Positions 22,317 through 34,300 of a stretch of 64,000 nucleotides of DNA are shown one piece after another. The notes beneath the pieces are model-generated. The model made no database searches, was not told the origin of the DNA, and saw only the letters and a program-made list of their open reading frames with translations. A program made the position numbers and the translations under genes. The DNA lies in contig JARWKL010000014.1 in assembly GCA_029961685.1 (NCBI GenBank), positions 21,458,452-21,522,451 on the forward strand, given 5' to 3'. The stretch comes from Aristolochia californica (taxonomy: Eukaryota > Streptophyta > Magnoliopsida > Piperales > Aristolochiaceae). Within the stretch, counting starts at the first letter, position 1. Every line of letters begins with the position of its first letter.

Positions 22317-23177
22317 CAATACAGGCTGAATCCAAGTCGAAACCGGGATTGAAGTCGCGGCACGTGGACTGTGACCCAGACCGGATGCTCAAAAATAAAA
22401 ACCCTAAATCGGGAGAAAGAAGGGGAAAAAAGGGAAAAAAAGGAGTTCGGCGCCCCAGATCTCATTTTCTCTTCTCCAGCTTTTCCTCTCTCTTTTCTCT
22501 AGTTTTTTTCTTCAGATTTCTTCATGGCCCTATGTGGCTAAACTTTCAGACTTGGTCAAGGGAAACTGAAGCCTCGGTATCCATTCAACTGTGAGATCTG
22601 AATTATTTTCATCGTTCAATTTATGTTTTGGGTATTTGATGTTCTTCTGAAATTTTCGTTCATGATTGTCTCGTTTAATCTCTAGGAGGCCTACTAGTTT
22701 ATTACTCATTGCAATCTACTGCTAGGTTAGATGTCAAATCCATAATTGTTTGATCTCTCTAACCTATGAAGCAATCAGGATTTGATGATTTGCTGCATCA
22801 GAAATGATTAGATCTTGAGAAGAACGTTGGACTAAATTAAATGCAGCCGCTTGTGCTTGTGTTGTTTATCTTCATCGATCTCTCTAATTCTTAAGACTGC
22901 TGCTAGATTAAACCTTTAGCGCTATTCTGGGGTTGTTTAGTCGTTAGGGTAAATTGGATCGCTTGTTTTCGAATTAACTACGAAGGGAGAGATAGGAAGA
23001 TAGTTCCAACGATGAATATTCAAGTGTGAATTGATATATGCTTGCATTGATGATCAACTGTGAAATTCCAATGGTGGATGTTGACTTAGACCAAGGTTTG
23101 TTCTCTTGATTGATTTCGATTCTTTTAATTTGAATTGTTTCTAAGTTGTTTTCAGAAGTGTTTTCGTTATACTCAAA

Positions 23178-23198
23178 CCCCCCCCCCCCCCCCCCCCC
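23178..23198 (+). repeat. Poly(C) tract in Tat-like LTR
   Basis: 21 consecutive C. A longer run (28 C) lies at the equivalent position of the paralogous LTR (42656-42683). Confidence 0.9.
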
Positions 23199-23399
23199 AT
23201 CCTTGTTCACGGAGCATAAAAGTAGACTAATCACTCTTTGTGGGATCGATCCTTACTCGCACTACTACATATATTTTTAGGACTATAGGTTTTATTTTTG
23301 GTTGCCTGCGACAGCACACCATCTAGTTATAAATTCTATATGCTTTTCTATGAGATGAATAACCCAAGAAATTTTTTATATCAACTTTAGAGTCAAACT

Positions 23400-25380
23400 T
23401 AATTTTTCCTTTGGTTCTTTTAATACAAACACTTTGCATCCAAAGATTCAAAAATAAGTTACAATGGGAAGAATGCATGTATAAACTCATAAGGAGTTTT
23501 ATTGAAAAGGATCCTTATGCTAACTCGGGATGCCTGCCAGTTATAATAATGTCATCAACATATACACCTAGAATTACCTTTCCCTTCGTTGTGTCTTTAA
23601 TAAAGACAAAGTGATCTCCAAAGCATCTGTGAAATCCGGCTCGTATGAGTGCTTAGCTAAAATTTTCAAACCATGCATGAGGCGACCATTTGAGACCATA
23701 AACAGATTTTTGTAGTTGACATACGGACTCCCCCTCAACCACATATCAAGGTGGTTGCTGCATATAAATGTCCTCATTTATATCCCCATTCAGAAAAGCA
23801 TGTTTTCATCAAGTTGATAGACTTGCCAGGAAAAGTTAGTTACCAAAGATAATAACAAATGTACCAAGTTTAATTTAGCCACTAGAGAGATGGTTTCTTC
23901 ATAATCAATGCCATAACATTGTGTATAGCCTTTAGCAACAAGGCGAGCTTTTAACCGAGTCACGAACCTATCCAGATTGTGTTTCACCATAAATACCCAT
24001 TTACAACCGACGAGTCTCTTATCTAAAGGAAGGGGGACTAGAGCCCATGTCTGATTTTCATATAGAGCCTGTATTTCTTCATCCATAGTCGCCTTCCACA
24101 TTGGATGTTTGAGAGCCTCCTGATAGGACTGTGGTACAAGTACAAAGGAAATAGCCGATAGAAATTGATAACAAATAGGGGATAGATGATGATGAGATAC
24201 AAAGTTTGTTATGGGAAGAGAAGTAGAAGGCATGGTGCATGATCTGGGCTCTTTCCTAACAGCAATAGGATCCGACAACTCAATAGGTGTGGTGTCAACC
24301 AGTGGAGCACGGGGCACAACCAGTCGAGGAGAACTTGGTAGGGAAGATAAACCTAGAGGAGCATTATCAGAATAATATGGAGAGTCTTCAAAAAATGTGA
24401 CATCCTGAGACACAAGTAAACGCTGAAGAGAGGGATTATAGCAAAAATAACCCTTTCGTGTACGAGAGTATCCTAAGAAGATACGCTTCACAGATTTGGG
24501 ATCGAGTTTACTGTATTTTGGGGAGGAAATATGGACAAAACATTGACAACCGAAGACTCTCAAAGGTAGTGAAAAATGATCATCATCAGGTAATAATAGA
24601 GAGTAAGGAGATTTTTTACCAAGAACGGAAGAGGACAACCGGTTTATAATAAAACATGTGGTATGAACTGCATGCGGCCAATAAAAATATGGAACTTTCA
24701 TGGCATATATTAAACCATGAGCTACCTCAAGAATATGATGGTTCTTTCATTCGGCTACACCATTTTGTTGAGGGGTGAAGGCACATAATGTCTGATGAAT
24801 AATGCCATTTTATTGACAAAACGAGTCAAGATCTTTGGATGTGTATTCTTTGGCATTATCTGACCAAAGGACTTAAATTTTCTGCCCAAACTGAGTGAGT
24901 ACCATTGCATGAAAAGATTTAAATATCAATGGTATTTAAGAATGCTCTTTAAACAAAAATAACCAAGTGGTACGAGTGAAGTCATCAATGAATGTAATAA
25001 AATATTTCACATGAGAAATGTTGGAGACACTCAAGGGTCCCCATACATCAGTATGAATTAACGAAAATGAGAGACACTTTTAATTTCTAGATGAGGTTAG
25101 TATGTAAACCTCTTATGTTCACTCATTTGACATGCTTCACAATGAAGGTCCGACCGCGCTTTAGAAAAAAATGATGAAGAGATTGGGTGGACGGATGTCC
25201 CAACCGGTTGTGCCATAACCTAGTTTTAGTATCACAGGTGGATGCAGTATTTATTTGTGGCACATCCAGGTAGTAGAGCCCCCCTTGTTCACGGCCTCCA
25301 CCAATCATCTGCTTCGTTGTAAGATCCCGAAACACAAATGAAGTGGGTGAGAAAGTGATAGAGCAATTAAAATGTTTGGT
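23400..25380 (-). pseudogene. Integrase-reverse transcriptase of copia element F (broken)
   Basis: 25123-25335 encodes the GAG-pre-integrase motif (LWHNRLGHPSTQSL). 24702-25122 holds degraded integrase core. 23790-24701 (303 codons) encodes the integrase C-terminal region (FGCQCFVHI, FLGYSRTRKGYFCY) and the RT N-terminus (MDEEIQALYENQTW, GCKWVF, ARLVAKGYTQ). The copia RT active site YVDD is readable at about 23550-23564. Integrase followed by RT is the Ty1/copia order. Confidence 0.85.
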
Positions 25381-25599
25381 GAGCTAACTAATCGATAAAT
25401 GATTCAAAGGGAAAGTAGGAACGAAAAGGTATCAGTGAGCAGAAGTGATTGTGTAACAAAGGTGGATCCTTTTCCTTGAATTTTTGTTTGTGAACCATCA
25501 GAAATGGTAACAAATATTTGTGAAAGACATGGAGAAACTGAGCATAGAAGATGTCTGTTATCTATAAGATGCTCGGAGGCTCCTGAGTCAATTATCTAG

Positions 25600-27300
25600 G
25601 ATGAAGAGGTGGCAGAAAACATACCTCAAGCGGTGGTGGCAGTGGTTGGTGAATAAGTACTTGGGGAGGACCCCATCTTGGACTTCATTTTCTGGAATAG
25701 TTCATAGTCTTCATCAATAAAAGTATGCTTTGGAGTTGTTGTGGTAGACTGTTTTACTTTTGTATCACTCACTAAGGCTTGGTTAGTCTTATTCTCATGA
25801 GCTTTATAACATCTTTCACAAGAGTGGCCCAATCTACCACATATAAAGCATTCTTTCAGGTGAAAGCATGTGTCTCTAGTGTGGCCATATCCCTTGCAAT
25901 GGGTGCATTCCTTCCCATCTGTTCAGTCAAAGCCAGTCCTTCCACCTCTTCCTCTTCCTCGTCTATAAAATCTGCCTCGACCTCGACATTGGTCATATGG
26001 TGTTCCCCTATGTCCACAGTACATAGCGGATGGTATTTCAGTAGTAGAGGGAGAAGTGTTTGGAATACGGAGAAGTGTAGCACATATATCATAAAAAACG
26101 AGAACCCCGGAAGAGCTAAGAAGGTGAGTCTTAGCAACTTCAAGATGTGGTTTAATGTTAGCAAGGCATATGGTAGTTATCAAGGCCTCTTTCTGTTTAT
26201 TTTGGACAAAGTTTCCATTTTTTAAGAAAGCTTCGAAAGCAAGCCAAATATTCATGTATATTGTCTCCTTGTTTGGTGGTAAGTGTTAGAAGATAAGATC
26301 AAGCCCAAACGACCAAGGAAGGCCCACATATGTAAGATTATTATAAGTTGGTTTAGGGTGTAGGACTCCTAGTTCTACTCAAGTTATTCTTCTAGTTGTT
26401 TAGATAGAGTTACTTAAATTAGCCTTACTTAAAATAGACTTACTTAAATTGAAGAGTTAGAGTTGTAATGTAATCAGGATTGAATGATATAAGTTGTATA
26501 AGGACTCTACTACCTTCCTCTACTATAAATAGAGGTTCATGTACTCTAATTACAACAAGTTATTGATGTCAATGAAGTATTTCACTTTTCCAAAAATTCA
26601 ACAGTAGGCATCCATTCTAAAATATCATATGGCCTTTGTAAGTTGTCGGAGCTCGAATACAACTTGGCACATGTCTCCAAAATTTGTTTAGTCATCTCTA
26701 AATGAATGACATTATTGGAGACATGTTCTTCCATACTGTTGATAAGCCAACTAATAACCAATGTATCCTCCTTTAACCATTTGGTATAGAATATATCATC
26801 TTCATCAATATGCGGTCCGCGGTTGGTAAGATGACCAACTAGGTCCTTTGTGATAAGAAACCAACGAACCGATGTGGGCCAGTTCATAAAATTTGATACC
26901 CCCATAAGGGTACAGTGGTGATTCTGAGTATGTCACTCTTGTGACTCATATTATCTTCAGCCATAATAAGTATTTCACTTTTCCAAAAATTCAATAGTAA
27001 GCATCCGTTCTAAAATATCATATGGCTTTTGTAAGTTGTCGGAGCTTGAATACAACTTGGCGCATGTCTCCAAAATTTGTTTAGCCGTCTCTAAATGAAT
27101 GACATTATTGGAGACATGTTCTTCCATACTGTTGATAAGCGGAATTAATAACCAATGTATCCTCCTTTAACCATTTGGTATAGAATATATCATCTTCATC
27201 AATATGTGGTCCGCGGTTGGTGAGATGACCAACTAGGTCCTTTGTGATAAGAAACCAATGAACCGATGTGGACCAGTTCATAAAATTTGATACCCCCATA
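25600..27300 (-). pseudogene. gag of copia element F (broken, with an LTR insertion)
   Basis: The gag N-terminus (MGVSNFMNW, HIDEDDIFYTKWLKEDTL) is encoded at 27105-27299 and again at 26582-26905 because of a tandem duplication. The central part (QKEALITTICLANIKPHLEVA) is in 25923-26255, then Arg/Gly-rich and Cys/His segments in 25626-26164. A plus-strand solo LTR (26284-26603) separates the N-terminal and central parts. It is paralogous to element I at 54.2-55.3 kb. Confidence 0.82.
26284..26603 (+). repeat. Solo LTR (D type) inserted in F gag
   Basis: 320 bp, TGTTAGAAGATAAG...AATTCAACA. Left flank GTAAG (26279-26283); right flank GTAGG (26604-26608). The duplicated copy of the right flank (about 26997) still reads GTAAG, supporting a 5-bp target duplication. 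No internal sequence remains. Confidence 0.8.
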
Positions 27301-27361
27301 AGGGTACAGTGGTGATTCTTAGTATGTCTCTCTTGTGACTCATATTATCTTCAGCCATAAT
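26575..27361. repeat. Tandem duplication of F gag plus LTR end (2 x ~393 bp)
   Basis: Units 26575-26967 and 26968-27361 each begin AAGTATTTCACTTTTCC (end of the D-type LTR) and run through the gag N-terminus to TTCAGCCATAAT. The duplication post-dates the LTR insertion because it contains the LTR end. Confidence 0.88.
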
Positions 27362-27374
27362 AGGCAAATCAAGT

Positions 27375-27764
27375 GGTTGGAAGAGAAGCTCAAACCCACA
27401 CGACCAAGGAAGGCCCACAAGATGGGCCCAAGCCAATAAGAAGTAGGACCCACAATGATTACCATGAGCTGGAATCCTTATCACATCAGTTGGAAGATCA
27501 AGGACTCACAAAAGTATCTTATCTTATGGTCACATCAAATAAGAGTTTTAGTTTGATTTATGTTTGTCTTTTATCTATATTGAGTTATTTAATTATGTTA
27601 AGAGTTATCTTTAAGTGTTAAAGTTTGTGTGTAATAAGGACAAGGGAAGTTTTATTGTAATTGGACTCTACTAACTTCCTCTATTATAAATAGAGGTTCA
27701 TGTACTCTGATTACAACAAGTTATTGATTTCAATGAAGTATTTTACTTTTCCATAAATTTAACA
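27375..27764 (+). repeat. Solo LTR (D type) in F leader
   Basis: 390 bp, (G)GTTGGAAGAGAAGC...AAATTTAACA, with target duplication CAAGT (27370-27374; 27765-27769). It resembles the 5' LTR of element D at 30225-30613. The equivalent unoccupied region is at about 55485 in element I. Confidence 0.85.
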
Positions 27765-28314
27765 CAAGTAAAATAGTTCTCCAATCAAGTAATCAAAATA
27801 TGACCAAGTGGAAGGCTTTAACCAACTCGGTTAATGGAGATGCTTAGCATAAATACTAAGTAATTAATTTTAATAGATAATGACTCATAAAAGGATCAAC
27901 ATAATCCTTCTTTATCTGGGAATCTTGCTCCCACAGATTTATAAAAAAAATCCAATCTACACTGGTCTCGGACTAAGTATTGTGCAAACTAACAAAAACT
28001 GCCTTGATAATCTCTTATAAACAAAGATAATCCAAGATGCATATATTCTCATAATTTGATAAGATGAAAAACATGCATAAGGACATCTCTAAACCACCGA
28101 TTAATACAAAAAACTAGTAGCATCAAATTAATAATATCATAAATAAATACTTATCTCTTGAGCTTCAATCTTGCTTCATAAGGAGCCTTCTAATTAATAA
28201 TATCAGAAATAAATACTAATCTCTTTAGCTTCAATCTTGCTTCATAAGAAGCCTTCTATGAGCAGTTTTTAATCATATCTTCATAAAGCATAATGGGGAT
28301 CCTAAATTGGTAGC

Positions 28315-28324
28315 TCTGATACCA
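28315..28324 (-). promoter_or_regulatory. Primer-binding site of element F
   Basis: The minus strand reads TGGTATCAGA directly next to the 5' LTR. Confidence 0.85.
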
Positions 28325-28818
28325 TGTTGAATTTAGGATCCCATGAGCAATACCTCGAGCAAGGGGGGAGAAAAAAAAAAAGAAAAAGAAAAAGAGAAGA
28401 CCTCTCGGGTAGAGAGAGAAGAAAAGGAAAATAAAAGAGTAGAGAGAGAACACTTCACACAAGAGAGAAGAAAAAAAAATAAGAAACTTACTTGATGAAT
28501 TCCAAGTTACAATCACCTCTATTTATAGTTCATGAGGTTATAGAGTCCATGTACAAGTAATTTTAGGACTCCTAATTACATTCCAACTAGAACTCTCCAA
28601 GATAAGCTTATCACGATAAAATTACATTATCTATTTAAGAGACTACTTTAACTCAACTTCTAACTCTTCTTTAATCACGTGAAACAAGATAGAAACCACC
28701 TCATGATCTTATCTTTGTGGGTCCCACATGATCTTCTAGCTCAAGTTGATAGAGTTATCAGCTCGTGGTATCTTTGTGGGTCCCACTTGATCTTCAAATC
28801 TTCTATTTAATTCCAACA
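28325..28818 (-). repeat. 5' LTR of element F
   Basis: 494 bp. The plus strand reads TGTTGAATTTAGG...ATTCCAACA, and the related LTR of element I (56005-56598) starts the same way. It contains long purine/A-rich stretches (28367-28480). Confidence 0.82.
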
Positions 28819-29791
28819 TATGTTTCTTATCTCTTAGCTAGGGCCACTTTGTATGAGGACTCTCGTTGACACATCTTGAGCTCATGGTGGGTCCCACCAG
28901 CTTGTGTAGCCATGGGTGGTCCCACATTGTAACACATTTCAAATTTTGTGTCTCATCATCGCCTTTCACCTCTATGTTGTCAGTTTCTTTCTTCTATTTC
29001 CTCCATATCAGTTCCACAGTCTTATCAGGAGGTTCTACAACATCCAGGGTGGAAGGCAGCAATCGATGAAGAAATGAAGACACTTAATGACAATTAGACA
29101 TGGTCATTAGTTCCTCTTCCAATAGATTAAAAACCCGTCGGTTGCAAGTGGGTTTATACTGTGAAAAATATTCCATATGGGTCAATAGCAAGACTACAAG
29201 CTTGACTGGTTGCTAAAGGTTATACTCAGTGTTAAGGTATTGATTATGAAAAAACCTTCTCTCCAGTGGCAAAAATGAACTTGGTACGTCTATTGTGTCT
29301 CCTTGGATGAGACATTATTATTGAAAAAGAATTTCTCAATTACTATTTTAATCAACATTGGCTATTGTGATGATGAAGAAAGTCCATGGTGGCTCCATAA
29401 TATTATCTTCTGAGTGATTACCTGGTACTTCCCTTAATTGGCATTTATTACTCCTACTAGTTGAGAGTCAGTGTCTTGTAGAGGTACACGGAGATGGAGG
29501 AGTTTTATTATACTTCTGAGCAATGCCTATAGACCCACTACCTACGAAAGATAGGAGTGTGCCCAACATCTAACATGAGTTATTTGACTGGAGTATGGGG
29601 CGATGTCTTACAGCAAGGAGTGATTTTACTCTCACTTATACTATGCCGGTTGGGCCTCTTGGAAGAGACCACTAGCTTGAGGGGAAGTGTTGGAAGATAT
29701 GTTGGACTGTCATTTTATACAGGAATCTTATACACCATTTGCAACAAGCTGGGAGTTCATGATGTTCTCTCATCCCTAGCTTGAGGGAGAG
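28819..29791 (+). pseudogene. Ty1/copia 3' fragment (RT start plus 3' non-coding region)
   Basis: About 28990-29350 encodes, with stops, the start of RT (QSYQEVLQHPGW, GCKWVYTVKN, LVAKGYTQ, FSPVAKMNLVRL), similar to element F. The rest of RT and RNase H is missing. 29400-29791 is a non-coding 3' region shared with element D (about 40855-41195), ending in a purine tract (GCTTGAGGGAGAG) before the LTR at 29792. It was probably cut on its left by F. Confidence 0.72.
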
Positions 29792-30224
29792 TGTTGGAAG
29801 ATGGGCCCAAGCCCACACGACCTATTCAGTTGTGGAGCCTAATTAATGCCTTACAATGAGTTGGTTGCGGATTGACCTTTGTGATATATTGACTGTTGTC
29901 TCATTAAGGGCAGTTTGGGAATTTCACTCTTGTAATGCGGTTTCCCTAGATTTCTCTTTAAATTGGGGGGTGTTGTTATTAGGGTTTTATATCTTCTTAA
30001 TCCAAGGAACATCTCGAGTTGCAATCTAAGAGGTTAGAGAAAAACACCTGTAAGTGAGTGATTTCTTTTGTAAACTATTTCATCTACTTAGTGGATTACT
30101 ACAGTGGCGGAAGACAGGAGGCGAACCTATATAAATCTTGTTGTTTGTTTTTGTGCTTGATTTTCCTCTCTTCCACGATTATTATTATTGTTCTCGTTAG
30201 TTTGGAATTAGGGCATTTAATTCC
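29792..30224 (+). repeat. LTR E, main part (ends at 42935 beyond element D)
   Basis: TGTTGGAAGATGGGCCC... to ATTTAATTCC. The final TAACA lies at 42931-42935 after element D, giving a ~438-bp TG...CA LTR. It is preceded by a polypurine tract and followed (at 42938) by a primer site and gag, so internal-type sequence lies on both sides. Its first ~30 bp resemble D-type LTRs and the rest does not. Confidence 0.75.
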
Positions 30225-30613
30225 TATTGGAAGATAAGCTCAAACCCACACGACCAAGGAAGGCCCACAAGATGGGCCCAAACCCATAAGAAGAAGGACC
30301 CACAATGATTACCATGAGTTGGCATCCTTATCACATCAATTGGAAGATCAAGGACTCACAAAAGTATCTTATCTTATGGTCACATCAAATAAAAGTTTTA
30401 GTTTGAGTTATGTTTGTCTTTTATCTATATTGACTTATTTAATTATGTTAGGACTTATCCTTAAGTATTAGAGTTTGGGTGTAATTAGGACAAGGGTAGT
30501 TTTATTGTAATTGGACTCTACTACCTTCCTCTATTATAAATAGAGGTTTTGTTCTCTGATTACAATAAGTTATTGATATCAATTAAGTATTTCACTTTTC
30601 CATAAATTTAACA
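30225..30613 (+). repeat. 5' LTR of element D
   Basis: 389 bp, TATTGGAAGATAAGC (first G changed to A) ... AAATTTAACA, followed by TGGTATCAGAGC (primer site 30614-30623). The same family of LTR occurs at 26284, 27375, 41196 and 45154. Confidence 0.87.
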
Positions 30614-30954
30614 TGGTATCAGAGCAGGTTTTGAGAGTTGACTCAATTCACGGAGGTAATGTGATCCTTTTCTCTAAACCATAAACCCTAAACCCTAGGT
30701 CTAGGTTCGTAGTTATTTTTTTTCTATCCCTTCACTCATAGTTTTCTTTGCATGTTTTACCTCTATACGGAGATTTTCTTATTGAAAATTATATATTGAT
30801 GGAAAGATATTGGAGTACACCTTCCAAATAAAATAATTTGTTCCAATTGGAGTTATCTACAGAGAGATATCGATATTTGAATGAGTGAAGGACAAATTTC
30901 AAAAAGGTTCGAGCAGTAGCAGAAGAGAAGTATTTAGTATTATCAAGAAAGAGA
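30614..30954 (+). other. Element D internal leader, no gene
   Basis: Begins with primer site TGGTATCAGA (30614-30623) and contains a short run of CCCTAAA-like words near 30682-30700. No coding frame. It ends at CTTTA (30955-30959), the target copy of the intact chromovirus. Confidence 0.7.
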
Positions 30955-30959
30955 CTTTA

Positions 30960-31368
30960 TGTTAGGATCCTCACGAGCCATGGATCTTGTCACCCTCCTC
31001 TCTTCTCTTCCTTCCATTATCTTGCTTGACGTTGAGATGGAATGAGGGGTTGAAGGGGATTGAATTTCGGAAAGGAGAATTGGGGAAATTCGGAAGAGCT
31101 TGAAGGAGCTCTTGACCTGTTTATCTAAATTACGTTAACTAGAGTGAACTCAATTCATAATCTTCATTACCCTAGCCGTCCCCTTAAATAGGGTGGAGGA
31201 CGTCCAAAACCCTAAAGACCTCTTGGGTCAATGGTTCAAACCAATAAATGCTAAACCAACCCAACCCAAAGACAAAACCAAACCAAAGACAATTACATGT
31301 AAATTGAAAAACACATTAATTAATTCCTACGCCTGTTGGTAACTCGTGATGCTATAGAGTCCATAACA
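30960..31368 (-). repeat. 3' LTR of the intact chromovirus
   Basis: 409 bp, TG...CA on the minus strand, identical by eye to 35762-36170. It carries the last 14-15 codons and stop of the polyprotein (31320-31368). Confidence 0.97.
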
Positions 31369-34300
31369 TCACCCCCCTCCTGGAGAAAGAGCTTGTCCTC
31401 AAGCTCGAAGGAAGGATATAAAAGTCGAAATGTTGATAACTGCTCCCATGTGGTGTCACTGGGATCGGCATCGGCCCACTGGACTAGAATTTCCCAATCC
31501 CCTTGAATGTGGCGTGCTTGTATTACCTGAGCTGGAATAGAAAGGACTCTGCCCTCATGTAGTGGCGGCAGTGGAGTGTGTAGTAGGGGCGATTCACCTT
31601 GGAAGGGCTTCAATTGGGAGACGTGAAATACATTGTGGATCTTTGCTTCCGGTGGGAGCTGCAAACGGTATGCCACGGGCCCAATTTGGTCCAATATCAG
31701 AAATGGACCATAATATTTTGAAGACAGCTTATGGCGCTTGGCTGCAATCAGGGACAGCTGGCGGTAGTGTTGAAGCTTTAACCACACATAGTCTCCAGGG
31801 CAATAAGATGCCTCCCGGTGCTTCTTATCATAAAAGCGTTTCATAGAGTGTTGGGCCGCTTGCAGATGTGTACGTACCTCAGTGAGCATAGCATCTCGTT
31901 CAGCTAATGCTTGGTCCAAAGTGACGACTTTGGATGCCCCCGGTTCATATGGTAACAGACGAGGTGGATCTCTGCCATAAACTACCCTGAAAGGAGTAGT
32001 TCCCAGTGTTGTGTGGTAAGATGTGTTATAGCAAAATTCTGCCCATGAAAGCCATTTCACCCATCTTCTAGGTGCGTCCCCCACAAAACAACGAAGATAC
32101 ATTTCAATAGTGCGATTGACAACCTCTGTTTGTCTGTCCGTTTGTGGGTGATAGGCTGACGAAAATGCCAATTGGGTGCCCTGTAATTTGAATAATTCCT
32201 TCCAAAAGAGACTGGAAAAAATTGCATCCCTGTCACTGATAATGGATGAGGGAATTCCATGTAATCTGACAATGTTGTCCATAAATAATTGAGCGACCTG
32301 AGCAGCAGTATATGGATGCGCCAAAGCAAGGAAGTGCCCATATTTTGAAAACCGATCAACGACGACAAATATCACCGATTTACCTGATGAAATGGGAAGT
32401 CCAACAATGAAGTCCATGGAAATATCAGACCAGATTTGAGATGGTAGTTGCAGAGGTTGCAGTAGGCCGGCTGGACTTAAGGACTCGGCCTTGTTTCTTT
32501 GACAAATCTGACAAGCAGCTACATAATCAGCAATTGTGCTCTTCATGCCCTTCCAGTAAAAGTCCCGACTGATTCGGAAATATGTTTTCTGTCGACCCTC
32601 ATGTGTGCTATCATGGATAGAGGACAGGATGGTGTGAAGAAGTGGTGATGTATTATGTAAAAATATCCTATTTTTGTAGAGAATGAGACGATCCTGAATT
32701 GTCCAATGAGGAGCAGCTGTCCCCTGTTGAATATCCTGATATAAAGACATAAGATCCGGATATTGATTTACTTCCTCACGAATAGAATCTAATAGCAGTG
32801 CACGTGGGTGACTGATAGCATAAATTTGAGTGGTGGAAATATCCCGACGTGATAAGGCATCAGCCCCCAAATTCGAACTACCTGGCTTATAATGAACCGT
32901 AAAATCAAAGCCCATGAGTTTAGTTAACCAATGCTGCAGTGGGGATGTGGTGAGGTGCTGTTCTAGGAGATACTTGAGGCTGCAATGATCTGTACGAATG
33001 AGAAACGGTCTCCCCCAAAGATACGGTCGCCAATGTTGGACAGCCTTGGCTAACCCAATCAATTCCCTCTCATATGCAGCTAACTTATGGTGGTGTTGTC
33101 CCAACTGACGACTGAAATAAGCAATGGGGTGCCCCAATTGTTGTAACACTGCCCCTATACCTCCCCCGGAGGCATCACATTCCACCACAAATTCTGCCTC
33201 AAAATCTGGTAATTGTAGGACTGGCGCTGAGGCTAAGGCCTCCTTTAATAGGTTAAATGCCTGTTCTGCTGAAGAAGACCAGTGGAAGGCATTTTTTTTT
33301 AGCAGGTTGTTGAGTGGTGCTGCTATCTGTCCATAAGATTGGATAAATTTTCTATAATATCCCGCTAAGCCCAAAAAGCCCTTTAATGCTGTAGTGGAGG
33401 TGGGAACCGGCCAATCTGTAACTGCCTGAATCTTGCTCTGGTCAACTTTCACACCCCCAGCTGATATGACGTGGCCCAAATATGCCACCTCAGATGTACC
33501 CATAGCACATTTTGATTGATTCAAAACCAAATGATGAGAGCGTAGAATGGTAAATACCTGGTGGAGGTGGTGGAGATGTTCTTCCCAATTTTTGCTGTAG
33601 ACCAGAATGTCATCAAAAAAGACTAACACATAGTGGCGCAGAAGTGATGAAAAGACCTCATTCATGAGGGCCTGAAAGGTGGAAGGTGCATTGGAGAGAC
33701 CGAAGGGCATGACGAGGAACTCGAAATGACCGTGATGTGTGCGGAAGGCAGTCTTCTCCACATCCGCCTGGTGAACTCGTATTTGATGATAGCCCGATTT
33801 CAAATCTAATTTGGTAAAAATTGTAGCACCATGTAACTCATCCAGCAACTCATCCACAACTGGAATGGGGAACTTGTCCTTAACTGTGTGCAAGTTTAGT
33901 TGCCTATAGTCGACACAAAATCTCCAAGATTTATCTTTTTTACGTACAAGTAACACTGGTGAGGAGAAAGGAGATCGACTGGGCTGGATCACACCCTGAG
34001 CGAGCATATGCATGCACTGTCGTTCTATTTCATCTTTCTGGATATGTGGGTAACGATAAGGCCGCACCACTACTGGATCAGTTCCCAACTTTAAACGAAT
34101 GCGGTGATCGCAATGACACACTGGTGGTAGACCTGTAGGGTCATTAAATAAATCCGCAAATGCTGTAAGTAAAGGAGCTAACTGATCATCACCCGTGTGT
34201 TGAATATGCAAAGTGTGAAGTGCGTAAGGGACCTGTGCCACAATGCCTTGTAATGTAATCTGGCCCTGTGGTGCTGAAAATGTCATAGTCTGAGCCTGAA

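Larger units (their letters stand above)
16849..23321 (+). repeat. 3' LTR of the Tat/Athila-like element, split by chromovirus copy 3
   Basis: The LTR consists of 16849-17127 and 22322-23321 (about 1.28 kb net), TGATGAGAATG...CAGCACACCA. It matches the uninterrupted solo LTR at 41524-42806 along its whole length. Copy 3 sits between two CAATA repeats; the paralogue has the unfilled site (GAGCAATACTGG). It contains a 21-nt C-run (23178-23198). Confidence 0.85.
23322..28818 (-). mobile_element. Ty1/copia element F, 5' two thirds (minus strand)
   Basis: On the minus strand from the right: 5' LTR 28325-28818, Met-tRNA primer site, leader, gag, GAG-pre-integrase, integrase and the first part of RT. 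At 23321/23322 it meets the outer end of the Tat-like LTR, so the Tat-like element probably inserted into F's RT and the rest of F lies left of the window. Two solo LTRs and a tandem duplication interrupt gag and leader. Many stops and frameshifts. Confidence 0.82.

Noticed and set aside
28367..28480. Purine-rich tract as a distinct repeat element
   Set aside because: It is part of the F/I-type copia LTR; the same purine-rich stretch occurs at 44810-44860 and 56040-56130.
30680..30705. CCCTAAA-like words resembling plant telomere repeat
   Set aside because: Only two or three imperfect units inside element D's leader; far too short for an interstitial telomere array.
33124..33336. Antisense frames within the intact gag-pol (also 31562-31846, 34603-34863)
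   Set aside because: They mirror conserved coding sequence, recur antisense in copy 2, and have no domain.
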